This document shows positions 1 to 7,400 of a stretch of DNA of 64,000 nucleotides, in pieces. Below the pieces are notes generated by a model that saw only the letters and a list, made by a program, of their open reading frames with translations, did not search any database and was not told the DNA's origin. Source of the stretch: Terriglobales bacterium (lineage in GTDB: Bacteria > Acidobacteriota > Terriglobia > Bryobacterales > Bryobacteraceae); assembly GCA_021372245.1 (NCBI GenBank), contig JAJFUV010000073.1, positions 1 to 64,000 of the forward strand, read 5' to 3'. How positions within the stretch are numbered: the first letter of the stretch is position 1; every line of letters begins with the position of its first letter. Both the position numbers and the translations under genes were made by a program.

Positions 1-1631
1 ACGTGCTTCGGGTCGATGCGGTTCACCGCCTCCCGGTGCATGCGGATCACTTCGAGGAACGAATCCTCGTTCTTGCGATACTCGACGAACGGACCGCCCG
101 CTTCGCTGACGCGGGCGCTGGTGAGGTAGGCCTGCCCGCACATGACGGCCGTGATGACGGCGGCAAAATCGCGCCCGCGGTCGCTGTCATAGGCGAGGCC
201 CTGCGACATCAGCAGCGCGCCCAGGTTGGCGAATCCCAGCCCCAGCGGGCGGAACTTGTGCGAGTTACAGGCGATCTTCTCGGTGGGGTAGCTGGCGTTG
301 TCTACGATGATCTCCTGCGCCAGGGCGATGGTGTCCACGGCATGGCGGAAAGCGTCGACGTCAAACTGGCCATCCGGGCCCACGAACTTCATCAGGTTGA
401 TGCTGGCCAGGTTGCAGGCGGAGTCGTCGACGAACATGTACTCCGAGCAAGGGTTGGAGGCGTTGATGCGGCCCGTAGCTTTGCAGGGATTCCAGCGGTT
501 GACGGTGGTGTCGAACTGCATACCGGGGTCGCCGCACTGATGGGTGGCCTCGGCGATCATGCGCATCAGATCGCGGGCCTTGTAACGCTTCACCGGCTGG
601 CCGCCCAGCACGGCGCGGGTCCACCACTCGCGGTCCTCCATCACCGACAGCATGAACTCATCGGTGGCGCGCACGCTGTTGTTGGCGTTCTGGAAGAAGA
701 CGGAGCTGTAAGCGTCGCCGTCGAGCGAAGGGTCGTAGCCGGCGTCGATCAGCGTGTGGGCCTTCTTCTCCTCCTTGGCCTTGCACCAGATGAACTTTTC
801 GATGTCGGGATGGTCGGAATTCAGAATGACCATTTTGGCCGCGCGGCGCGTCTTGCCGCCACTCTTGATGACGCCGGCAAAGGCGTCGAAGCCCTTCATG
901 AAACTGAGGGGGCCGGAGGCGCGGCCTCCGCCGGAGAGGATGGCATTCTCCTCGCGCAGCGTGGACAGATTGGTGCCCGTACCGGAACCCCACTTGAACA
1001 GCATGCCTTCGGTCTTGGCCAGGTCCAGGATCGACGTAAGCGAGTCTTTCACCGAGACGATGAAGCAGGCCGAACACTGCGGCCGCGGCTGGCCTCTCTC
1101 CAGTTCGCAGATGGTGTCCGTGGTTTCGTCGTAATACCAGCCGTAACCGCGCGCTTCCTTCACGCCGACGTTGAACCAAACCGGGGAGTTGAAGCAAGCC
1201 TTCTGCGTCAGCATGAGGTGAGTCAGCTCCAGGCGGAAGTTCTCGGCGTCCGCCGGCGCGGCGAAGTACTGGCCGTGCGCGCCCCAGCCGGCGATGGTAT
1301 CCACCACGCGGTGGACCAACTGCGCAACGCTGTGCTCGCGCTCGGGCGACCCGAGTTTGCCGTGGAAGTACTTGCTGGCCACGATGTTGGTGGCGGTTTG
1401 CGACCAGTCCGCGGGGATCTCGATATCGCGCTGCTCGAAGATCACCGCGCCCTTCTCATTTCCAATAGAAGCTGTTCGCAAATCCCACTGAATTTCATCG
1501 TAGGGAGTCCTACCGGCTTCCAACTTGGCAGTGAAGAAGCGGGGGAACGAGACACCGGTACGCGCCGGGTTAGGAGAAGTGGCCTGAAGCTGTTGAGCTT
1601 TCGGACTGAGATTGACGCTAAGCTGACCCAT
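1..1631 (-). CDS. nrdJ: Class II (adenosylcobalamin-dependent) ribonucleoside-diphosphate reductase, 5' part
   Basis: Reduces ribonucleotides to deoxyribonucleotides for DNA synthesis, using adenosylcobalamin to make the thiyl radical. The first 543 residues lie in the window and the 3' end is cut off by the left edge. Visible family motifs include NSPVWFNVG, the substrate-loop region around KWGSGTGTN, and SNPCSEYMF, whose Cys395 matches the thiyl-radical cysteine of the R1/NrdJ fold. The ATG at 1631 has AAGGA about 8 nt upstream. The overlapping 561-residue plus-strand frame is only the antisense shadow. No small R2 subunit lies next to it, as expected for class II. Two NrdR-box-like palindromes precede the gene, so NrdR repression is likely. 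I saw no cobalamin riboswitch in the short leader. Confidence 0.95.
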   Translation of the reverse strand, partial: MGQLSVNLSPKAQQLQATSPNPARTGVSFPRFFTAKLEAGRTPYDEIQWDLRTASIGNEKGAVIFEQRDIEIPADWSQTATNIVASKYFHGKLGSPEREHSVAQLVHRVVDTIAGWGAHGQYFAAPADAENFRLELTHLMLTQKACFNSPVWFNVGVKEARGYGWYYDETTDTICELERGQPRPQCSACFIVSVKDSLTSILDLAKTEGMLFKWGSGTGTNLSTLREENAILSGGGRASGPLSFMKGFDAFAGVIKSGGKTRRAAKMVILNSDHPDIEKFIWCKAKEEKKAHTLIDAGYDPSLDGDAYSSVFFQNANNSVRATDEFMLSVMEDREWWTRAVLGGQPVKRYKARDLMRMIAEATHQCGDPGMQFDTTVNRWNPCKATGRINASNPCSEYMFVDDSACNLASINLMKFVGPDGQFDVDAFRHAVDTIALAQEIIVDNASYPTEKIACNSHKFRPLGLGFANLGALLMSQGLAYDSDRGRDFAAVITAVMCGQAYLTSARVSEAGGPFVEYRKNEDSFLEVIRMHREAVNRIDPKH

Positions 1632-1669
1632 GTTGAAATCCTTGTCCAGAGAAAAGACTTGCTCTGTAA

Positions 1670-1699
1670 GAGATACCCCAATATATAGGGGCTCGTCAA
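1670..1699 (-). promoter_or_regulatory. Candidate sigma-70 promoter of nrdJ
   Basis: On the minus strand TTGACG (1694-1699) is followed after 18 nt by TATCTC (1670-1675), about 39 nt before the nrdJ ATG. The -35 is good and the -10 is weak. The proximal NrdR-like box fills the spacer. Confidence 0.4.
1676..1691 (-). promoter_or_regulatory. NrdR-box-like operator, proximal to nrdJ
   Basis: Read on the minus strand this is a 16-nt palindrome, CCCCTATATATTGGGG. Its central ten bases, CTATATATTG, fit the NrdR core CWATATATWG at every position; only outer bases differ from the acaC...Gtgt consensus, which I quote from memory. It lies just downstream of a TTGACG -35-like element, where a bound repressor would block RNA polymerase. 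Confidence 0.65.
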
Positions 1700-1705
1700 G
1701 AACTT

Positions 1706-1721
1706 TATCTATATACAGTGC
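1706..1721 (-). promoter_or_regulatory. NrdR-box-like operator, distal to nrdJ
   Basis: Minus-strand sequence GCACTGTATATAGATA. Its core CTGTATATAG fits the NrdR core at 9 of 10 positions. Its centre is 30 bp from the proximal box, close to three helical turns, as expected for the paired boxes that NrdR binds cooperatively. Confidence 0.55.
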
Positions 1722-1795
1722 ATCACTTTGCGGACACCGCGAGCAAGACTTTCAGCCTCCGGCGCGTGCCGCCCCTGTTTTCTTGTCAAGTACCA

Positions 1796-2422
1796 CTACC
1801 GAACGTAGCTGATGGATAGTCCGGATGGGCCTAGAGTGATGAATTCAGTCTTAAGTGCAGGATTTGTCCGTATTTCCTCGAGGAAATCTTCCATTTCGGA
1901 CGCTTGAGATCTAACGTTGTGTGCGGCGATCGCTCCGCCCGGGCGCATCTTGGACAGCACCATCTTCAGGTAGCGGACGTAGTCGGGTTTCCAGGCGTCG
2001 ATGAAGACGAGGTCGAATGGGCCGTCGATTTTGGGGACTTCCTTGAGGGCGTCCGCCAACCGCAGGTCGGCGTAGGAGGAGAGGCCGGCGAGGCGAAAAT
2101 TCTCCACGGCCTCGTCGTAGCGGCCCCTATCGATATCGAGCGTTATGAGCTTGCCGCCTGTCTGGCTGAGGCCCAAGGCGAGCCAGATACCCGAATACCC
2201 GTGCGAGGTGCCGATTTCGAGAACGCGCTTGGCATTCAGCTTGACCACCAGATTGGAGAGATATTCACCCTCGGCGGGGGCGATGTTCATCATGCCGCGC
2301 TGGCTCGCGACCATGCGGTCCAGTTGCGCCAGTGCTTTCTGGCGCTGGGTTGATCCCCCATCGCCAGCCAGGCAGACGGAAATGGCAAAGGCCAGGAGAG
2401 AGGGGATCGCCAGAATGCGCAT
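1796..2422 (-). CDS. Secreted class I SAM-dependent O-methyltransferase (methyltransferase family 3-like)
   Basis: A 208-residue protein with a signal peptide (residues 1-19, ending VCLAG). The Rossmann methyltransferase fold shows the SAM-binding motif VLEIGTSHGYSG (around residues 90-101), an acidic strand-2 end LDID, and VFIDAWK at the metal/substrate loop, as in catechol O-methyltransferase-like enzymes. The likely role is methyl transfer to a hydroxyl group; the substrate cannot be read from the sequence. The signal peptide is odd, because SAM is cytoplasmic. It may be a membrane anchor, or the family member may have lost or changed activity. It stands alone, with an 80-nt gap to the next gene upstream. 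Confidence 0.8.
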   Translation of the reverse strand: MRILAIPSLLAFAISVCLAGDGGSTQRQKALAQLDRMVASQRGMMNIAPAEGEYLSNLVVKLNAKRVLEIGTSHGYSGIWLALGLSQTGGKLITLDIDRGRYDEAVENFRLAGLSSYADLRLADALKEVPKIDGPFDLVFIDAWKPDYVRYLKMVLSKMRPGGAIAAHNVRSQASEMEDFLEEIRTNPALKTEFITLGPSGLSISYVR

Positions 2423-2503
2423 ACAACTCTATTTTAGCGAGGTAGCCGCTGCCGGGTGGCGGAAAGATGGCACGCCCGATTCTTCCGCCCAAGCGGATCC
2501 GTG

Positions 2504-3181
2504 TCAGCGGAGAACGCGGAAATCAGTAATGTGGGCTCGCCAGTACGTAAACGGCCCTTCGGGAAGATGCCAAGCTACCTCGGCGATGGCCGGCACACGA
2601 ACGCCGTCGAACACCTTGTGCTCGCGAAAGGTTCCCGACCAGGCGGTTTCCACCAGCGTCTTGCCAACCATGCGGGGACGGCTGGACGTGGCGGCGCCGC
2701 GCACTGTCCCGTCGTCGTCCACCTCAAACTCAACCGCCGCCTGAGTCCTTCCGTCATCGAAACTGGCTCGCAGTTTGCCGGTTTCCGCTACATCCCATTT
2801 GATATGCGGCGCCTCGCGGAATGCGGACGGGCACCAGGGAAGCTCGGCCAAGCCACGCATTGCCTCGCCCTTGTCCGTGGCCGGGCCACGCGAGCTTGCC
2901 ACCGGCACGACGCCGTAGAGCAGAGCCGTGAGCTTTCCTTTGCCGCCCTCAAAAGAATCGACGACACGAGCCCGTACGAGCGGTGCCATGCGCACCCACG
3001 CCTGCCAGCGGAACTCTATGCCGTCGCTGTGGAACCACTCCTCCGCTGTAAATGGCATCCATGGACGGCCGGGAGCGAAACGCATCTCGCCCTCTTGCCG
3101 CAACCACGTCCCGCGGCACTCGACTGCGCCCGCGGGCATCGCGCACTGTCTGATTCGCTCCAGCAGAACAACCGGCTGCAT
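2504..3181 (-). CDS. DUF6544-family conserved protein
   Basis: A 225-residue protein of unknown function. It matches my recollection of the DUF6544 (formerly DUF6920) family along its whole length: an N-terminal strand ending GEMRF, then WMPFTAEE, RMAPLVRARVVDSF, GEAMRGLAELPWCPSAF, a strand-rich middle with FDDG, and a C-terminal HLPEGPFTYWRAHI. These proteins are thought to be beta-rich ligand binders of the lipoprotein-carrier type, but no activity is established. The N-terminus is a little shorter than usual. The ATG at 3181 has only a weak ribosome-binding site. No neighbour suggests a pathway. Confidence 0.7.
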   Translation of the reverse strand: MQPVVLLERIRQCAMPAGAVECRGTWLRQEGEMRFAPGRPWMPFTAEEWFHSDGIEFRWQAWVRMAPLVRARVVDSFEGGKGKLTALLYGVVPVASSRGPATDKGEAMRGLAELPWCPSAFREAPHIKWDVAETGKLRASFDDGRTQAAVEFEVDDDGTVRGAATSSRPRMVGKTLVETAWSGTFREHKVFDGVRVPAIAEVAWHLPEGPFTYWRAHITDFRVLR

Positions 3182-3536
3182 GGCATTCTCACGTCAGATG
3201 ATAACAACTCAGAGCGGATTGACAGATGCAGTGCGATGGGGAAGCGGGGGAAGTTACCAGAAAGTCAGCTTTTGTGAGAAATTCAAGTGTTGCGGCGCGG
3301 TATGGTGGAAGAGACATGGAAGGAGCGCATCGGGGAAGCTGCGTGGTGCGGCAGGCTGTTGGAGGGCTAGGAATTCATCGAGAGACCGAACCGGACGGCG
3401 GGCCGCAGTGTGGGGCCGAGGCTCCGGGTCGTTCCCGCCGACAGCTACGGACCGGAGTGGGCTCCGCGGAAATGGGGTAATTGGTTGCTATCGCCGGTTT
3501 TCGTCGCCGGTTTTCGTGGCCACAAAGTAGGAGCAT
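3182..3536. other. Intergenic region, 355 nt, no gene recognised
   Basis: Short frames here show no family resemblance. The only structure noticed is an exact tandem duplication of the 13-mer TCGCCGGTTTTCG at 3491-3503 and 3504-3516, just upstream of the next start codon. A TTGACA occurs at 3219-3224 but has no matching -10. Confidence 0.5.
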
Positions 3537-3974
3537 ATGAACTTCCTTGTCATCACGGTGGTGGGAGTGATGTGTGGGACTCTCATCTACATCCTCAGAG
3601 AAAGGCAGCGTCGGCAGGCTGTCCTCGATGCGGTTCAGGTGCGAGCAGGGATGAGCCGCGAAGATTTTGTTAGGCGCTTTTCGAGGAGGATTTCTGAACA
3701 AGTAGCTGCTGCCGTTTTCGACTTTTTTTCGCATGAGAGCCAGGGCCACAGAGTCGATCCAACCAGCGATCTCTTCGGCGTGTAGCACTTCAAAGGCGAC
3801 CTCCTCGAAGAATGTTTGGATACGTTACAGACCACGCTGGGAGTCAGCAACGCAGACTACCGTGTGGCACGCAGCCGCCAAGGAGATGGTCTCCAAACGG
3901 TGGAAGATCTGACGATCTTCGTCGGCCATGCCTGGGAGGTCGCAAGAAACCGGGAACACCGGGGACATCCATGA
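3537..3974 (+). pseudogene. Small membrane-anchored protein interrupted by an in-frame TAG
   Basis: An ATG at 3537 with AGGAG just upstream opens an 82-codon frame ending at TAG 3783-3785. The product begins with one transmembrane segment (residues 3-19) followed by a basic stretch, and ends ...VDPTSDLFGV. The same frame continues without a shift for 62 sense codons to TGA at 3972-3974, starting HFKGDLLEE and including CLDTLQTTLGV and EDLTIFVGHAWEV. The pattern of SDLF, two acidic positions and an amphipathic helix is like an acyl-carrier-protein or DUF1493-like fold, so the TAG falls inside what looks like one domain. The simplest reading is a recent nonsense mutation (from CAG, TGG or TAC) or a sequence error. 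A genuine 82-residue protein cannot be excluded. I do not know the function. Confidence 0.5.
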
Positions 3975-4059
3975 TAAGAGGGCATCGGAGGAAAAGGGGC
4001 GCAACGCAGTTGCTGTCCCGGCTTTGGTTTTGGTTTTTGTGGGCTTTGGTTTTTTTGAA

Positions 4060-5391
4060 TCATTTGTGGGCCGCTTGGGCGTCAACCAGCGTGGCGGACG
4101 ATTTCAGCGCTTCCAGTTGAGTGCCGATGCCGTGCGGGTCAGGCGTCTTCATGCGAGCATAAAACCTGAGGATATTCGCGCGCAACTCCGGCGTCACGCC
4201 GTCGAAATTCTTTTCCGCTAGTCTTACCAACAGTTGGTCATACGTTCTGTCAGCAAGAGCATATTCTCCAGGACTAACGGGTCTTCCGGTATCCAGGTCG
4301 CGATTCGCGATGTTTAGAGCGCCCGTCTTCGCCTGCGCGAAAGTCGCGTGATCGCGGTTCACCGTTGCGTCGAAACTGTCTTCGAACATTTTCTCGGTCT
4401 GGGGCGTCGGGACCTTGAACGCCAAACCTCGAAACGGGCCGAACTTGGGTATCAGACGAAACACGAAAGCAAAGATCCGGGTGCGGAATCCCGGTCGCTC
4501 ATAATTCGGTCCCCATTCTTTCTCATAGCTGGCACGCCTTATGTTGTATAGAAACTGCTTACGAGAGGCCGTCGGATGCTCCTTCAGTATTTCTTTCCTT
4601 TTAAGCGACCAGGCTATTTTCGTGGCATGGGGAATCATTGTGCTGACGGAGTAGCGATAGGTTCCGAGCGAGAGATCCAAAGTACGGAAGACATCTTCTA
4701 ATCTCAGGCCATACGTTCTTTGGAACGCGCGATCCAAAAGGTCTTTGGAAACCTGAAACCCGATGAAATCGTGATAGGCCTTTGGTGCATAGTGACCCCG
4801 GGCAACCTGCAGCACGTCGAAGCCAAACTCTGTTTTCAGATGCGCCGGCCGGTCGTCGGCGTAAGTCACTATGCTCCCAAATTTCTTTCGCAGTGTGGGA
4901 TAGAGTATCGGCACCGCACGGTTCACTGCTATGGAATGGCCTTCGATGTCCGCGCCATAATGCGACACAGCGCCTAGCGCAAAGGCAAGCTCATTCAGGT
5001 CTCGGGATTCATCGAACAAGGCTTGAACAAAATCGGCGCTACGAACATAATGCACTAAATCGCTGAAGAAACGGCTGCCGAAGGGATAATAGCCTAGATC
5101 CTGGATGATGCAACCGCCGTATGCATACGCATGGGCGTGCATGAGTTGATCTTCCGTAGCATCCGGGAAGCGCTTGGACAGGACCGGCTTGATTGCGTCG
5201 AGCCAAACGGTATCTATGATGGCCTGATGAGTCAGCACCGAATAGGCGCGGCCGGGATTGGGGAAGGCGAACCAGGCGAAGACGCAGACACCCGCGATGA
5301 CCCTCCGTTTGGCTGTGCTCAACAATCCAGACTCCACAGGTTTGAAGTCTTGATTCCACGCCGGGAAACCCCTGTCCCGTTCCCAACCCAT
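4060..5391 (-). CDS. Secreted zinc-dependent phospholipase C-like protein
   Basis: About 440 residues with an N-terminal hydrophobic export signal ending near GRAYS. The histidine pattern of the zinc-dependent phospholipase C/S1-P1 fold is present: YSVLTHQAI directly after the signal, HAHAYAYGG, DLVHYV, and VSHYGADIEGHS. Such proteins coordinate zinc through His/Asp and hydrolyse phosphodiester or phospholipid bonds outside the cytoplasm; the substrate here is unknown. The start is uncertain. The ATG at 5391 leaves a long pre-signal tail, while a TTG near 5322 preceded by GTGGAG would put the signal peptide at the N-terminus. A longer frame from a TTG at 5454 is unlikely. The C-terminal half has no motif I recognise. 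Confidence 0.65.
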   Translation of the reverse strand: MGWERDRGFPAWNQDFKPVESGLLSTAKRRVIAGVCVFAWFAFPNPGRAYSVLTHQAIIDTVWLDAIKPVLSKRFPDATEDQLMHAHAYAYGGCIIQDLGYYPFGSRFFSDLVHYVRSADFVQALFDESRDLNELAFALGAVSHYGADIEGHSIAVNRAVPILYPTLRKKFGSIVTYADDRPAHLKTEFGFDVLQVARGHYAPKAYHDFIGFQVSKDLLDRAFQRTYGLRLEDVFRTLDLSLGTYRYSVSTMIPHATKIAWSLKRKEILKEHPTASRKQFLYNIRRASYEKEWGPNYERPGFRTRIFAFVFRLIPKFGPFRGLAFKVPTPQTEKMFEDSFDATVNRDHATFAQAKTGALNIANRDLDTGRPVSPGEYALADRTYDQLLVRLAEKNFDGVTPELRANILRFYARMKTPDPHGIGTQLEALKSSATLVDAQAAHK

Positions 5392-5542
5392 CCACGAGAC
5401 TGACCCGTACCGGTGCGAGGAGGGGGCGAGGTTGGCCGAAATCCCGCTCGGCAATGGTCATATAAATACAATGCCATTGCAGACCGTGGAACTACCCGCC
5501 ACCTAGCACCGGCGTTGGTTCCGCTTTGCACGACTTCCGCCA

Positions 5543-5713
5543 TCACAATGGCCCCCGCTCAAATTGGATTCTCCACTGTCCCCGAATGATTCGGATCAGT
5601 ACTGCGATAACGGCCAGAACCAGCAAAAAGTGAATGAACCCGCCGAGAGTGTACGCCGTGATCATGCCCAGCAGCCACATGATCAGAAGGATGGCAGTAA
5701 TCGTCCAAAGCAT
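5543..5713 (-). CDS. lmo0937-family small membrane protein (56 residues)
   Basis: A short gene from ATG 5713 to TGA 5543-5545. The peptide starts MLWTITAILLIMWLLG, has YTLGGFIHFLLV in the middle, a second hydrophobic segment, then a basic tail RIIRGQW. This is the layout of the lmo0937 family, two short transmembrane helices joined by a TLGG turn. Members are widespread and often stress-linked; no biochemical activity is known. It lies 56 nt downstream of the SYLF gene on the same strand and may be co-transcribed, which would fit an envelope-stress context. Confidence 0.85.
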   Translation of the reverse strand: MLWTITAILLIMWLLGMITAYTLGGFIHFLLVLAVIAVLIRIIRGQWRIQFERGPL

Positions 5714-5769
5714 GCTCGCTCCGGTCTGGACGTAGTCGCCCTCACACTGCGTTTACCCGATATCCAGAC

Positions 5770-6444
5770 TTAGGCGCCCACGTGTGAAGAATACTGGCTC
5801 AACAGTGCAAGTAGTTTCGTCGCAGCCGGCGGTGCAGCAACGCTGGAAGTCACGATGTCGCGATTCCCAAGTTTCTTGCCGTACAGAGCCTCGTTGTCGT
5901 CCAGATCCTGGCGAAGCGTGGCACCCTTTAGCGCGACGCCGGCAAACACACCCCTGGACCGCGACCACGAGAGGATTTCAGCTCTCATCAGAGCGTCGGT
6001 CTCAGCAGTGCTCGAACGACCCACTGGCCCCGCGGCAATTCCGCCTTCGGCGCCTAATGTAAACTCACTCGAAAGCAGCTTGTCGGCCCCACGCTGGTTC
6101 ATTACCAGCATGAACAGATCGGTCTCCGAGCCCCCAATTTGAAAACCGACGCTACCACCTTCCAGTCGAACAGTGCCAGGGGCGGACCAGCCTCCGTCAT
6201 TCTTGTTTCGGCAGGACACGTAACCCTTGCCATATTCGCCGCCAACAACAAAGGCCGCCCTCTTGAGCCCGGGCACGATCACGATGCAATGAGCTTTTGC
6301 CAGCAGATCGCGTGGGATGCCTTTGTCCGGCGTGCTCATGATTTCCGAAAACACGGCCGTCGCCTCTTCCAGTCGTTTCACCGGCTCATTCGTTGCGCCC
6401 AGCAGCGGGGCACAGGCTAAGGCAAGCACAAGTGAAGGTCTCAT
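5770..6444 (-). CDS. Secreted SYLF-domain (Ysc84-like) lipid-binding protein
   Basis: 224 residues. The start at ATG 6444 is supported by AAAGGAG six nt upstream and by a signal peptide that begins there (MRPSLVLALACAPLLGA). A frame from 6498 would bury the signal. The mature protein shows the SYLF/Ysc84 pattern: AHCIVIVPGLKRAAFVVGGEYGKG, then GTVRLEGGSVGFQIGGSETD, and a Gly/Ala-rich GAEGGIAAGPVG. Eukaryotic SYLF proteins bind phosphoinositides and actin. Bacterial ones are secreted, probably membrane-binding, with unknown roles. The following small membrane gene points to an envelope function. Confidence 0.85.
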   Translation of the reverse strand: MRPSLVLALACAPLLGATNEPVKRLEEATAVFSEIMSTPDKGIPRDLLAKAHCIVIVPGLKRAAFVVGGEYGKGYVSCRNKNDGGWSAPGTVRLEGGSVGFQIGGSETDLFMLVMNQRGADKLLSSEFTLGAEGGIAAGPVGRSSTAETDALMRAEILSWSRSRGVFAGVALKGATLRQDLDDNEALYGKKLGNRDIVTSSVAAPPAATKLLALLSQYSSHVGA

Positions 6445-6524
6445 GTGAACTCCTTTCGAACGCAATAGTGTTGGAGCAATCACGCTGCCATAGCGCACAA
6501 GTCGCTGTTTTGCTTTTGGTTGGA

Positions 6525-6539
6525 CCGTTTCCGAAACGG
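6525..6539. repeat. 15-nt perfect palindrome CCGTTTCCGAAACGG
   Basis: Arms of seven bases around a central C, 80 nt upstream of the SYLF start codon and just before the transposase relic. It could be an operator for the SYLF gene or a leftover of the mobile element; nothing decides between these. Confidence 0.35.
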
Positions 6540-6554
6540 CAGGAGCTATGGTTC

Positions 6555-6740
6555 ACAGCGCTTCTGCCCGGTAGGAATTACGCGGCGCCAGTTCTTTTAA
6601 GTTACCAGGACCGGCGCACATACCTGTCGCTCGGCAAAGACGCCCCGCAAGCCCGGCGAATGCAGGCTTCCGCAGACGGCATGGTGATTGAGATTCACGA
6701 AGCCGGTGAACTTCACCGGCATTACGGGCTCTCAGGCTGA
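6555..6740 (+). pseudogene. C-terminal relic of an integrase-core (DDE) transposase
   Basis: The frame ending at TGA 6738-6740 contains DRRTYLSLGKDAPQARRMQ, then DGMVIEIHEAGELHRHYG. From memory, many integrase-core transposases end with RTHLSL-x-KDAP-x-PR-x-VQ and a short strand ending in GGLHHRY, and the order and spacing match here. Only about 60 residues remain. The catalytic DDE part is missing, and several conserved positions have changed (GGLHH to GELHR). No matching inverted-repeat ends are obvious. This marks an old insertion in the accessory patch between the SYLF gene and the hydrolase-like gene. Confidence 0.5.
6702..6720. repeat. 19-nt perfect palindrome inside the transposase relic
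   Basis: GCCGGTGAA-C-TTCACCGGC has nine-base arms around one central base. It falls in the C-terminal codons of the relic. It may be a chance coding palindrome or part of a former element end. Confidence 0.35.
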
Positions 6741-6876
6741 CGCATTTTACTTGTATCGGATACCCACGCGCGCTATTCTTAGGCATTGAGGAGTTCAAGA
6801 TGTCGTTACCCTGAATGGCAGTGCATTTGAAGCCGCTAAGAACGCGTGGACTTGCTACGGCGTTCTTCTTCAAGAA

Positions 6877-7281
6877 GTGGCGAAGGAACTCGGTTGGGAG
6901 AAGGCCATCATGACCCAAGACGGAGTCGGCTTCAAACTGGTCGAGGGACTCGCCAGCGCAGTACTGGCCACTATGGCCGGGAACGAGGCGGACACTGGTG
7001 CTCTCGCCGCGGTTTTGGACGCCGCGGTCGGATCGCTCGCTGTCGATTGCGAACATCAAGCCGGGGACGACAGGGTGACCGGGATATACAAACGATGTCC
7101 CATCTATGACGGCTTGGCTGCCTCGGGCCTGGACCATGCGACCATCGAAAAGGTGTGCGAAACGTGGGGCGGCGGGGAACGTCACAGATGGCAGGAACTG
7201 GTGCCTGGTATCACTCGGAAGGGCAAATTCCGGGCAACCGACCGGGACGCCTGCTTGGAAGAATACGTTCTTACAAAATAG
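6877..7281 (+). CDS. L-2-amino-thiazoline-4-carboxylate hydrolase-like protein, 5' end uncertain
   Basis: At least 134 residues. The features CPIYDGLAASGL, IEKVCETW and a C-terminal FRATDRDACLEEYVL recall the ATC-hydrolase-like family (cysteine-rich bacterial proteins, mostly uncharacterised); I hold this assignment loosely. The GTG at 6877 is probably not the true start. Family-like sequence continues upstream in the same frame (NGSAFEAAKNAWTCYGVLLQE) back to about 6790, with no ATG, GTG or TTG. An ATG at 6800 with GAGGAG upstream sits in the neighbouring frame and hits TGA after four codons, so a one- or two-base indel near 6800-6815 would explain both facts. The gene may be a recent pseudogene. 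Confidence 0.5.
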   Translation: MAKELGWEKAIMTQDGVGFKLVEGLASAVLATMAGNEADTGALAAVLDAAVGSLAVDCEHQAGDDRVTGIYKRCPIYDGLAASGLDHATIEKVCETWGGGERHRWQELVPGITRKGKFRATDRDACLEEYVLTK

Positions 7282-7400
7282 TAGCGCTCCCACTCCGGGG
7301 AAAAGGTGACAGACGCCTTTGCCGTCGCGCACATCTGACTTTTACAGTCTGGGGTCGCTGTACAGCTTCCTGTCCCCTGGTCTTTCCGTGGCCCGCCCGA

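Noticed and set aside
3..1688. 561-residue open frame on the plus strand
   Set aside because: It is antisense to nrdJ. Its translation has no family motifs, while the minus strand reads as a clear class II reductase; GC-rich codon bias creates such shadows.
1632..1795. Cobalamin riboswitch before nrdJ
   Set aside because: No B12-box-like sequence or long structured leader. The region is short and filled by the NrdR-like sites and promoter.
3491..3516. 13-nt direct repeat as an attachment site
   Set aside because: The two copies are immediately adjacent, so nothing is flanked, and there is no integrase or tRNA nearby; a simple slippage duplication is likelier.
4020..4060. T-rich stretch as an intrinsic terminator
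   Set aside because: It is a low-complexity repeat of CTTTGGTTTT without a GC-rich stem before it.
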